From positions 24,352,672 to 24,416,671 of the forward strand of contig OY986972.1 of the NCBI GenBank assembly GCA_963920575.1: a stretch of DNA of 64,000 nucleotides, given 5' to 3'. A model generated the notes under the pieces. That model had not been told where the DNA came from and made no database searches. It saw only the letters and a program-made list of their open reading frames with translations. Position numbers and translations under genes: made by a program. Shown here in pieces: positions 36,983 to 49,317 of this stretch; within the stretch, counting starts at the first letter, position 1, and each line of letters starts with the position of its first letter. This DNA comes from Narthecium ossifragum. Taxonomy: Eukaryota; Streptophyta; Magnoliopsida; Dioscoreales; Nartheciaceae.

Positions 36983-39900
36983 CTAGCGAGCTTCTAAGGA
37001 ATCTGTGACACCATTCGAAACTTCAACCCTTTGTCTACTAGAATCTGCATCTAACTTAGCAGAAGAATTCACCAAACAAAACGCAGGTTGCTTGGGAGAA
37101 GGTATGCTTGCAAATTCTCTACTAAGAAAGGAAAGGATAGTAGTCATGTTTGGTCTATCCTTTGGCCTCTCTTGAACACACAACAGACCCACTTTGATAC
37201 ATCTTAGTAGCTCATCAATCAGAAATTCGCCATCCAATACTGGATCAACCAGCTCCAAAGATTGATCATTTCCCCACAGATCCCATACCTGCAACACCAT
37301 TAAAGAAGTAAAGTAGTGATACATCTCCGGGATTTCAAGACTTGCAGAAATTTAAAGGACGAACATATCCGGGAAGACTCCATGAGTCACCGATGTGCGA
37401 AAAGTTTGTATTCCTCCTGCCACTGACTATTTCTAGCAGCAACACTCCAAAGCCGAAGACATCGGACTTCTCTGAGAAGTGCCCCTGCAAAGCGTACTCA
37501 GGAGGCATGTAGCCACTGCCATGAACTTCTTTATCAGTGCTAGTAATGCATATATAAAAGAGTTCGATCAGCGACTTTAAGGCAAATGAACATGGACTTA
37601 CAATGTTCCGACGATTCTTTTTGTATTTCCTTGGATCTGGTCTTTGCTGAAGATCCTCGCCATGCCAAAGTCTGATATCTTGGGGTTCAACTCAGCATCC
37701 AGAAGGATATTACTAGCTTTAAGATCTTTGTGGATAACTCTCAATCTAGAGTACTTATGGAGATAAAGGAGCCCTTGTGCAAGCCCTTCGATGATTTTCA
37801 TGCGTTTGCTCCAGTTGAGTGTTTTGCTCTTAGTTGGATCTGTTTGAACATCATTTCAAGCAATTAATTCAGATGCATTCTTAAGACGCAACAGCTGCGT
37901 AATTTTTTTATAGTGATTATGGAGAAATGAGAAGGGTAACACATACCAAAGAGCAGTTTGTCCAAGCTATTATTTGGCATGTACTCATAGATCAACATCT
38001 TCTCTTTACCTTTAGTGCAGAAACCTACAAGTCTCGCAAGGTTTGTATGCTGCAGCCTGCCAATGAGCTTCACTTCATTCTTGAACTCCTAGAGCCCTTG
38101 CCCTGAGCTGGTTGATAGCCTTTTCACTGCCACTTCTTGTCCATCTGCTAGTATCCCCTGTTTGATCCCATAAGACAATCCGTAAATTTGGAATACAATC
38201 CAGTTTAGTTTATAAGGGGAAACATGTTAAATACCTTGTACACTGGTCCAAACCCCCCCTTTCCAAGCTTATACAAAGCAGAGAAATTATTCGTTGCAGC
38301 CACAACAGTATCATAGTTAAATTGAGATAACTCTGTTGCTCTGCTATCATCTCCAAGATCAAGGATAGAATCAAATTCCCGTGCTCCTTTCTTTCCTACC
38401 AAACAATTGGACAAGTTTTTATTGGAAGTATCGAAGACTAGGCAATCGCTAATAGTTATGTAAAATTTCATGGCTTACTACTCTCTTCTTGTTTCTTCCT
38501 TAGACGCGGACAAAAGCAACTAAGGACCAAGAGGAAGAAGCTGAAGGAGACAGTGACGGCAGCAATTATCACTTGTAACCCTGTATAGTTCGATTTCGCG
38601 GTGTCAACTTCATCTGAATACAAATCGTTTGATTAGTTTGAGCTGTAAACAATGAAGAGTACCAAATCGCCAATTTTGACTCTTTGTCACTGTGAAACAG
38701 ATCATCTGAAAACAGATCAATTTAGTAGCAGACAGATTATATGCACATACCTAAATCATTCGAAGCCAGCTTCACACACAGATCTTGCCCATTTGATTCA
38801 TACTCTGCAACATCGAATAGATCATCCATCCACATGATACACCCACTTCCCCCTCCAGTGATATTGGCACTTGTGTAAGCTGTAGAAGAACAATTGGTCA
38901 GGCACTCCTTTCTACACTCATCGACGCTCATGCTCCGATTCACCACCGATCTCGCCGTGTCTGGCAACTTATTCCTTTCAAGCTTCCAAAATTCCTCTCC
39001 CCTCTGGCAATTCAGCTTTGTCTTCCTCACGCAGCCGCTGGAAAAATCCATATACTTCCAATCCTCCAGCGATCTCGGTTCGAATCCCTTCAAGCACTTG
39101 CAAATAGGCACGTCTTCCATCTTGCAAACACCATTAGCTCCACAGTGACTATAAAGGTCGCATTGGTCCTTTGGCAAGGAGTAGACTACATTCCATGAAC
39201 TGGTCCGGTTGCTCCAAACAAAGAGTTTGAGCACACCGGCTTTGTCCAAGACTTTTCTGTGGATGATTGAGCTATCCTTCATGATATTTTGGTAGTAAGA
39301 TTCATGCTCGTCGGAGAAGAAAACCAAGCTGTTATTGACATAGGATACCAACTTCGCCGAATAGCTAAATCCTTCGCCATTCCAAGGCCCGGATCGAGAA
39401 TGTAATTCCTGCCCACGATATAGTTTCATTTCAGGCAACCCCACTTAAGAGTGTACCTTCCAAACGAAGGGTCATCGTCATCCTTCCACGACGTGAGCCC
39501 CACTTCCATCCTCGACGACAACTTCATGTCAGGAAGCAACGTATTAGAAGGGTGATGAAAGCTCTGCCATATGACTCTGCCATCAGTGGCATCTCTAACA
39601 ACAAGGTTACGTGAATCCAAGAGCTGCGCCAGTTGATTCGATGCACCTGACACGCCTGTTGACCAGACAACTTTGCTTGCACCGTCGACGACCACTAGAT
39701 CGCCGGCGACCCCGATCTTCAGGGCTCCGGCAGTGTATGCCAGAGGACTCTCACGGTTGGCAACCCAGACAACAGTCTGGACTGGGATGTTCTTGTACCA
39801 TATGCCTACATATCTCTTGTTTGAGCTCCCTAGACTGAAGAATCCTAATTCGAAGGTTCCGAGGGCCGAGACTAGCGTTTCGCCGTCTGTAATTGACTGT

Positions 39901-40001
39901 GTTGGTGGTAGGATGTCTCTTGCAGTGCATAGGTTGTGGAGAGTACCAAGGAAGAAGATGAAGATGAGAAAGATAGGCCAACAGCCATGCGGTTTCCTCA
40001 T
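36983..40001 (-). pseudogene. Gene D: mosaic S-locus receptor-kinase pseudogene (5' from B, 3' from C)
   Basis: Exons are 40001-38751, 38613-38479, 38395-38235, 38157-37947, 37839-37602, 37515-37365 and 37288-36983. Exons 1-3 follow gene B (MRKPHGCWPIFLIF start; exon 3 with YKLGKGGFG); exons 4-7 follow gene C. The switch lies at about 38166-38176 in the intron before exon 4. Lesions: a 10-bp deletion in exon 1 near 39440 ends the frame after about 191 aa; exon 4 has TAG where C has CTG (GQGL then stop); and the catalytic HRD reads HKD. Exon 2 is complete here (135 bp), so it shows what gene B has lost. Without these lesions it would be a typical seven-exon receptor. Confidence 0.87.
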
Positions 40002-40404
40002 CCTTCTCTGAGAATGTGAGGAGACTTCCTTGTGGAAAGTTATGGATTGTTCATCAGAGATGGCTGCATTTATGTTATGCTATCATATTCAGAATCCGCA
40101 AGAAAGATTGGTCTCCACTTCTCAATTAGCTTTTTAAAAACTTTGGCGTATGGACCGGATCACTCCGCTCATCTTAAATTTGACGTTCCAATATGGCTGC
40201 GTTGATGGCTACGAGGGCTGGCCTCATAGCAGCAGAGGGAAAAGGCTTGCATGGCATTCTCATGGAACTTATCGCTAGCCAAGATATCAATTGTTGGCTG
40301 AGACTTCTTTCAGATCTGCACTTTTAAGTATCTGGTTTCACAATCTTTTTTCTTCTTTATTAGTTGTTTAGCACCTCGGGAGACTTGACTGGGGCTTAAG
40401 GTTT
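40002..40404. promoter_or_regulatory. Upstream region of gene D
   Basis: It matches 23871-24500 upstream of gene B, with an internal deletion near 40140-40195. No confident core promoter motif is visible. The block is cut by the element beginning at 40405. Confidence 0.45.
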
Positions 40405-41320
40405 GGAGGTGTTTGCTTTCTATGAAGTGGCTCGGAAGTCACTTTTTGAAATCGCTTTTTGAAGTGATTTTCGAGCCACTTTATGTGTTTGGTTGCTCGG
40501 AAGTGAGGCTGAAGTGACTTCAGCCCCATTTCCAAGTCACTGTAGCCAAAGCTGTCACTTCTCATTTTAACTTCCGGTCTTTTTGACCTGAAGTCATTTG
40601 AAGTGGCATTTGAAGTCGCATTTGAAGTGGGAAATAATATTAATAATATTATACTGTAATAAAATATTAATATAAGTATGTCTCATATATCACGTATCAC
40701 CTCGTGATTGGTCCACGTCATCCAAAATAATATTATTTCTAATAATTTAATTTAAAAGTTTTTAAATTATTAATATTTTGAGATTAAAAATATTATTTTA
40801 ATGTTTTAATTTTAATATTTTAATTGGCAAATAATTTTAATAATATCATTAATATTATATTGTAATAAAATATTTATATAAGTAGGTCTCACATATCACG
40901 TATCACCTCGTGATTGATCCACGTCATCCAAAATAATATTATTTCAAATAATTTAATTTAAAAGTTATTAAATTATTAATTTTTTTTAATATTAAAATAT
41001 TATTTTAATGTTTTAATTTTTAATATTTTAAGTGGCAAATAATGTTAATAATATCATACTATAATAAAATATTAATATAAATGGATCCCACATGTCACGT
41101 GACACCTTGTGATTGGTCCACGTCATCTAAAATAGTATTATTTTTTAATATTTTAATATAAGAAAATTATTAAAATATTAAATAGTTGGGGGTGACCATA
41201 TTCCACTTCAAACATTAACCAAACACCAAAACTCAGAAACCCCTCAGAATTCACTTCACTTCATTTCACTCACCAGAAGTCACTTCACTTCAGCTCACTT
41301 CTCAGCAACCAAACAGGCCC
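40405..41320. mobile_element. MITE-like element with three internal ~205-bp repeats
   Basis: Left end GGAGGTGTTTGCTTTCTATG resembles the reverse complement of the right end (GGGCCTGTTTGGTTGCTGAG), and both continue into GAAGTG-rich arms. The centre holds three tandem copies (about 40628, 40833 and 41038 on) of a unit with 'taataaaatattaatataag', 'cacgtatcacctcgtgattg' and 'tccacgtcatccaaaataat'. No transposase frame and no clear target duplication. Confidence 0.65.
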
Positions 41321-41938
41321 TATAAGGGAGTGGGGTCCATGGTTTTAGGAAGGAACGGCTAGGATTAAGGGAGCAAACTGGGTAGAACCAGAGAATAAGG
41401 GATCGGGTACTTGAGGGAACGGTTGAGATTGGTTGCTAGCGTTGGAGAAACCAATTCCAAATAGAATTAGGCTTTAGGTGCTCATTTCTTTTCAGCGGTA
41501 TGACTGAACTGCCGACAGAAGTCCTCCGTGTCTCTTCTGACTGTCTGAAAAAGCTAAGCCCAAAGACCGGGTAGAATTACCCGGTACCCGGTCAAACCCA
41601 CATCCAGCCCTCGATTATTTGAGATCAAAAACCTCATCAAAGGAAACAAAACCGAAAGCTACGTACGTGGTTCACCGACCAGCCACCAAATAGACTGAAA
41701 ACAGACTCCCCAGATCCGCCACCAGCCCTCCTACAACAGTCAGAGATACTGCTCTCAATTGTTGGATGGTGATCCGACGTTTGAGATCAAATATCACATT
41801 TAAAGCTACGTCATCATCGTCGTCACTTCATCCAACAGCTGTCACGTCGGCAGATCGCCGACGGACTGGCGTATGCATGGCCCATGGGCCGGTTTTTTCA
41901 GGCAATCCCGGACGGTACGTAGCTTTTGCATGGACTGA
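41321..41938. repeat. Inverted copy of gene A's upstream region
   Basis: This is the reverse complement of 6325-8050 without the two MITEs at 6754-7904: 'gggagtggggtccatggtttta', 'ggttgagattggttgctagc', 'tgccgacagaagtcctccgtg' and 'ttggatggtgatccgacg' appear in reverse order. It therefore supplies the empty site for those MITEs. No gene remains. Confidence 0.8.
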
Positions 41939-42602
41939 TTCCTCCAAAGAATTTGTTTATATATATATATGTATATATCAACTTTATAAAATAGAATGAC
42001 AGCTGAGTCATAACATTATAGACACGTGACATACATGTGACATAAATTATTATAGAGATAGTGGGCTGATGTGGCGCATTCATTACCGATATATATCTAT
42101 AACTTAAAGGACATGCAGCTTCAAAAACCACATATTAAATAACTAAGAATGTTACGGGTCAATTGAGATCGGACCGTAATCAACTCGAGCTTCTGTCGGA
42201 CCCGAGAATTGGGCCCCGCTTCTGAAGATGGTTCAGTGTGACCGTAATCGGTTGAAACCTAGCTATGCGGTCTTTCCTTTTCCTAGTCAAGGCATGCCTC
42301 CTAAGTCCTACCTCCTCGTCACTCGGGCCGGGCTATAATTGCACACCAGAGCCCGATTAGGTTGTTGAAGAATGTATTGGGCCTTATTCGGGCTGAGATC
42401 CACTAGTATTTTTTCGGGAATGACGGGCTCGGGCTGACACAAGCCTGCTTTCAGTCTGGGCCAGGCCTACGCACGATGGCTTGGTTGTCCGCGTAGTTTT
42501 TATCAGGCCGCTGGGCTCTCACCCATAAAACCTATTCGAAAGAAGATTCTCCCGCTTGGTTTCCGATCACCGCCGATCGCCGGTTACACTCAATTCCCGA
42601 CC
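41939..42602 (+). promoter_or_regulatory. Upstream region and core promoter of gene 2
   Basis: From about 42080 it matches gene 1's upstream DNA, skipping the 2.86-kb insertion. A TATA-like CATAAAA lies at 42525-42530. Small deletions relative to gene 1 are present near 42230 and 42395. The leader follows from about 42550. Confidence 0.55.
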
Positions 42603-43332
42603 ATGTGCCCTTACTTCATGGGATCCGATAAGAAGACGGAGAGAACGAAGAAAAGAGAGCAAAGATTAGAAGAGACGTCGAAAAGATGCCGAGGCAGGGA
42701 TACAAATCCAATGGGGACGACAAGGGAGGAGGGGGTGAATCCGGTGGCCGAGAAGAAGAGAGGAGGAGGGCTCTTCGATCATGACCCAAGAACCCTTCTT
42801 GACGCTACCCATCATTCTTGATTCCTCCTCTTTCGGCTAGTGATCTTTTGCCTTCAAAACCTCAACTTATTTTGAGGTGAGCATTGAATGTGATTTTCCT
42901 AGAGTGGTATCTGATTTTCGCAGTTAAAGCTTTTTTTTTCACAAATTTCTATCCTCTCAAATCTATTCATAGTTTATATCATGGCAACACTGTGATTGGG
43001 TTAAGATTGCTTGTCGGTATTAAAAAATGTGATCTTTGATCACCCAGCCGGACTCTGACTTTCTGGCCTTCATTGTTCATACTTCAAGACATCAAAAGTC
43101 TGCGAAATTCATTGTCTCACCTAGTTTGATATCACTTGAGAACAAAGTGGTCACTATCCGTCAACTTCATATGAAAAATGTGAATCAAGAGTGTGTTTGT
43201 CCTGATCTCAAGAAGTCATGATTAACCTACTCTTGATAACGTTATGCATGCTAGTTCTTTCCTTGGCATTCTCGTCTCTCTCTGGCTTACCTAGCATAGA
43301 GCAAGAAGAAGAAGAAGCTACAAGAAGCATTC
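42603..43332 (+). other. 5' leader of gene 2 with two conserved upstream frames
   Basis: Upstream frame 1 (42603-42821, 72 codons) differs from gene 1's by an in-frame 3-bp indel within the GGGG run and a few substitutions, and ends in the same LLDATHHS. Upstream frame 2 (43218-43406) encodes a signal-like MINLLLITLCMLVLSLAFSS and overlaps the main ATG in another frame. Whether these are translated, or parts are spliced out, cannot be told from sequence. Confidence 0.45.
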
Positions 43333-46300
43333 ATGGGCTTGTTCTTCCTCCAAAGTCTAGTGCTACTGATTTTACTGTATTCCAATCAGCTGGCCAACGC
43401 GGCTGATGATAGGTTGGCGCAAGGCGAATCAATCTCGGTAAGGCAGACTATAACATCTCCTGGCAGAATCTTTCAATTAGGCTTCTTCACTCCTAGCAGT
43501 TCTACAGTTGACTCTTATGTTGGAATATGGTACAACAACATACCTGACAAAATTATTGTATGGGTTGCAAATCGAGGCAGCCCACTTTCTGATTCCTCTG
43601 GGATTCTGGCAATTGCTGCAGATGGGAACATCGTGGTGTTGAATGGAAGAGAGAGTACTCTCTGGTCATCTAATGTTTCCAGTATTCGTAACAGTACAGT
43701 CGCAGCACTCATGGATTCTGGCAATCTCGTACTCAGTGAAGATGGTACTGTAATTTGGCAAAGCTTTGATCACCCAACTGATACCATGCTGCCAAACATG
43801 AAGCTGCGATCAAATTCTGGAGCTGGGGTGGCTGAACAGCTCATTGCCTGGAAAGACTCAGAAAACCCAGCCCCTGGAATTTTTTCTTTTGGCATTGATC
43901 CAAGTACACCACTACAATTAATCATCTGGAAAGGCTCAGAGCGTTATTGGAGAGGTGCCTTATGGACCGGACAATCATTTTCAACAGCTCAATTGAGCAA
44001 CAGATCACAAGTCTCTGTTCCAACTGCTGGAGTAAGTAACAATGAGATCTTCATCACTTATATGCCGACTGAAGGCTCACCTCTGATACGCTTTGTATTG
44101 GATCCAACAGGCATGTTAGATATGCTCCTGTTGCAAGCTTCATTTGGTAATTGGGCATTGCTTGGATCAGTGCCATCAAGGCCTTGCGATGCCTACAATC
44201 AATGCGGCTCATATGGAATTTGTGACGATAATGGAACCGCACCATTGTGCAAGTGCTTGCAAGGCTTTGTGCCCACAGTTCAGAAAGATTGGAATGCTGG
44301 GAATTTCTCTGAAGGTTGTGTCAGGAAAGTTTCAACGGCATGTAATGAAACAGATAAATTTTTGAGATTTGAGGGAATAAAATTACCTGATCACATGATA
44401 CTGATAAGAAATGCAAGCAAAGCACAGTGCCAATCTGAGTGTTTGGCTAGATGCAACTGCACAGCTTATTCTTATGCCAATGTTAACATTGTGGGGAGCA
44501 GCTCAAGGTGTCTGGTTTGGCTTGCAGATTTGGTAGACTTGGCATATGATCTAAAAGGAGGGAATGATCTCAATGTTAGATTTTCTGCATCTGAGACAGG
44601 TATGTCTTTCTTCGTCAATCGAATCTCTGTTCCTTGTTGCTATCTGAATTTTGAAGCAGTAACTGAAAAGAATATTTACATTTGGAGAATTAGAATTTTA
44701 GATACCAAGATTTGTGTTTCTAGAGCTGAAAAGGCTCTCAAAATATTACGATAAAAAAAGAACCGGGTGAAAGAAGATAACAAACACTGAACTTTATTTT
44801 CTTGTTTGCAAACAGAGGCTGATTCTAAAATTGGTCAGTCTTCTCGGACCGAAAACTTCTTGCTTATTGTCGCACTATCGGTATTTGCTTCAATGATACT
44901 TCTTCTGGGAGCTCTTAAATACTTTCTGGTGAGGTGGCTCAACAAAGAAGGTAAGTTTCTTGGTGTAGAATCTATTAACAGAATCAATTCTGTTCAAATT
45001 CATGCCAGCTGTTAGATCCGGGTGATTAGCTGGATGAGGATTCATAGCCAATGTATATGGTAGCTAGTACAATTATAGAAGATGATTATGTTGATTAGCA
45101 TCATGCAGATTATGCTCCTAGACTTTAGGAGTTTCTGTTTTTGATTATTCTGTCATCATGTACACTCTTTTTATTATAAATACAATAGCTCTCCCACAAT
45201 CCAAGGTGTGGTGAGATTTCTCAAAAAACCATCGTTTATCTCTTTTTCTTCTGAATCAACTTCACATTAGATGGTAGATTAATCCACTTTGTAACAGGGA
45301 AAATTGAGAGATCAAGGTCAGCGACGGTTAGTAATCTGAAAGTTTCTTGCATGCATGGGAATGGAATCGATGTAAGAGAGCTTCCATTGCTTGACTTCAG
45401 GAGCATATTGGCTGCTACAGATAGCTTTGCCGCCAGAAACAAGATAGGAGAAGGTGGGTTTGGTCCTGTCTACAAGGTCAGTTCTTATTCACACATTGTT
45501 TCCAATTTGAAAGGATCAAAGTGGGCAGATTTCTTCAAAACAATGCTGTTCTTCATTCCAGGGCAAATTTCCAGGAGGCCATGAAGTAGCTGTGAAAAGA
45601 CTAGCTAAGAACTCGAAACAAGGCCTTAAAGAGTTCAAGACTGAAGTCGAACTCATTGCCAAACTCAAACATACGAATCTGATTAGGTTTCTAGGATGGT
45701 GCATCCATGAAGATGAGAATTTACTGATCTATGAGTACCTACCTAACAAAAGCTTGGACAAGTATCTTTTCGGTTTGTTGCTCTTCTCGCCTCATATTTT
45801 AAGCAAGTCCATGGATACAGTATCATTTTAACTGTGCCAAATTTCTCAATGTTCCATCTTCAGAAGATTTATGGCATTTAATTTTCTCCGAAAATGCATA
45901 TTCAGATCTGAAAAAATCAAGAGAGTTAGATTGGGATACACGTTTCAAAATCATTGAGGGAATTACTCAAGGGCTTCTTTATCTACACCAACACTCAAGA
46001 TTACGTATCATTCATAGAGATTTGAAGAGCAGCAATATACTTCTTGATGATACAATGAGCCCAAAAATCTCAGATTTTGGCTTGGCAAAGATTTTTGGAC
46101 GAAATCAGATAGAAGCATGTACTGATGAAGTAGTTGGCACATAGTAAGTAGTTTCGACACCCTCGTTGAGATTATATAGTTAGAATTTATATATATGTCC
46201 AGCTAAACACACTCTCATGAAAACCATGTATATCTTCCTTGTTTTATGAATTTCAGTGGATATATATCGCCTGAGTATGCCTTTAATGGCCTTGTCTCTG

Positions 46301-47069
46301 AAAAGTCTGATGTATATTGCTTTGGGGTGATACTACTGGAGATCATTACAGGAAAAAGAAGCACTGGCATTTACCCATACAAAGATTCAATAAGCCTTCT
46401 AGGATTTGTAAGTATGCAATCCATATACGTTAGCTTTTCCATTGGAAATGTATATCTAAAGTCTGTTTGATGATCAGTGGCTTACCATCACTATGGAAAC
46501 AAAGATTATTACTGTGTTCTTAGTGTTTCTAACGTTATAATTATAATCTTATCCTGTCACAGCTAGATAACGGAATATAGAGGAAGTTATGGTATGCATG
46601 TCTTAAAATGCAATTCATTAAATTCACCGTCTTCCATCAGCTTAATCTTTCGGGACAATTGGTGCCTTAAAGATGATATTGAGGGAGAGTTTCAGAAATC
46701 GAAGCCCATCTCTGTCGAAGATTTAATGATAATTAAGATATTGCTTGAAATGTTTAGGTATGGCAGCTCTGGGCTGAAGGAAGAGGCGTGGAGCTGGCAG
46801 ATCCGGCAATGGGCAATTCATTCTCCGAGCCAGAACTAGTGAAATGCATCCAGGCGGGGCTTCTCTGTCTGCAAGAAAGAGCAAGTGATCGTCCGGCGAT
46901 GGCTGCTGTCGCTTTCATGTTGGGCAACAACAATGCTGTTCTAGCTTCACCCAATCAACCTTTGTTTGCTATAGAGAGAGATGATGTTCCTATCCCATCT
47001 AGCTCAAACTGTTGTGTATCAGAAGGAACAATCAATCATTTGAGTATAAGCATGGTCGAAGGACGTTGA
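43333..47069 (+). CDS. Gene 2: G-type lectin S-receptor-like Ser/Thr kinase (intact)
   Basis: Exons 43333-44599, 44816-44950, 45298-45476, 45562-45772, 45906-46143, 46257-46407 and 46758-47069 give about 830 aa with no break. Domain order as gene 1: signal peptide, B-lectin, SLG, EGF ([13 protein letters not shown]), PAN, helix, kinase. Unlike gene 1 it keeps a full glycine loop (GEGGFG). [15 protein letters not shown] and DFGLA are all present; one odd substitution gives DVYCFG where most family members have DVYSFG. Intron 2 has gained a 280-bp insertion (44973-45252). Its native 3' flank survives, and it is convergent with gene F (316 bp between stops). It is the better candidate of the pair for a working receptor. 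Confidence 0.9.
44973..45252. mobile_element. 280-bp solo-LTR-like insertion in intron 2 of gene 2
   Basis: Gene 1 reads 'ggtgtagattcaacttcac' without interruption. Gene 2 has GAATC at 44968-44972 and again at 45253-45257, a 5-bp target duplication around the insert. It contains a TATA-like 'attataaatacaatag' about 80 bp from its right end and no coding sequence. The size and 5-bp duplication fit a short solo LTR or TRIM, but the ends (TATTAACAG...TTTTCTTCT) are not canonical TG...CA. Confidence 0.6.
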
Positions 47070-47385
47070 TATATCCCTTTTTAAGATGTTCAAAGAAAAG
47101 ACTATTTTAAGCTTGATTTGAATCTTTTGCTATGTAAATTGGCTGTGACAAACCAGTAATCTTGAATAGAATCAGAAAACGAAAGCAGCAAATGAAGCAC
47201 CAACATGTTTCACTTTCACATACGGAGACCCATGGAACTATTAGCTTTGAAATGCCAGAAACTTGGCAGAGTGACCAAAATCTAAAAATTGTTACAATAG
47301 AATATGAGAGCAGAGCCTTAGAGTTCGATTCCTGGCTAACATCAGTCTGCTCCTTGCAAATGCTCATGAACACACACCCTTAATT

Positions 47386-49027
<1,642 letters not shown>

Positions 49028-49104
49028 CTGTTTTTCTAATTGAGATGTAACAGAAACTTCAGTTACTTAAAGAACGAGCAGTTATTTCTCAATGTCTTCA
49101 AAAG

Positions 49105-49200
49105 AAGACGCCCGCCGCCGATGACTCTCACTTCCCGACCATGAAGAAAACAGAACAAAGATTAGAAGAGACGTCGAACACCTGTGATCCAGAGACCATT
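49105..49200 (+). promoter_or_regulatory. Relic leader fragment beside gene E's 3' end
   Basis: Only the last part of the module survives: 'gccgatgactctcacttcccgaccatgaagaaaac', then 'caaagattagaagagacgtcgaac'. The TATA part is absent, cut by the junction with gene F. It occupies the same place relative to gene E as 24640-24860 does to gene C and 3850-4040 to gene A. Confidence 0.6.
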
Positions 49201-49317
49201 TTAATTACATCTATAGAGATGCAAAAGAAAGTATCATTATCAAATATAAAACCCCATTCGAACACCTGTTTTTTCTTCAACAATTTTTATAGTACATAAA
49301 AGTATATAAGATCTACA

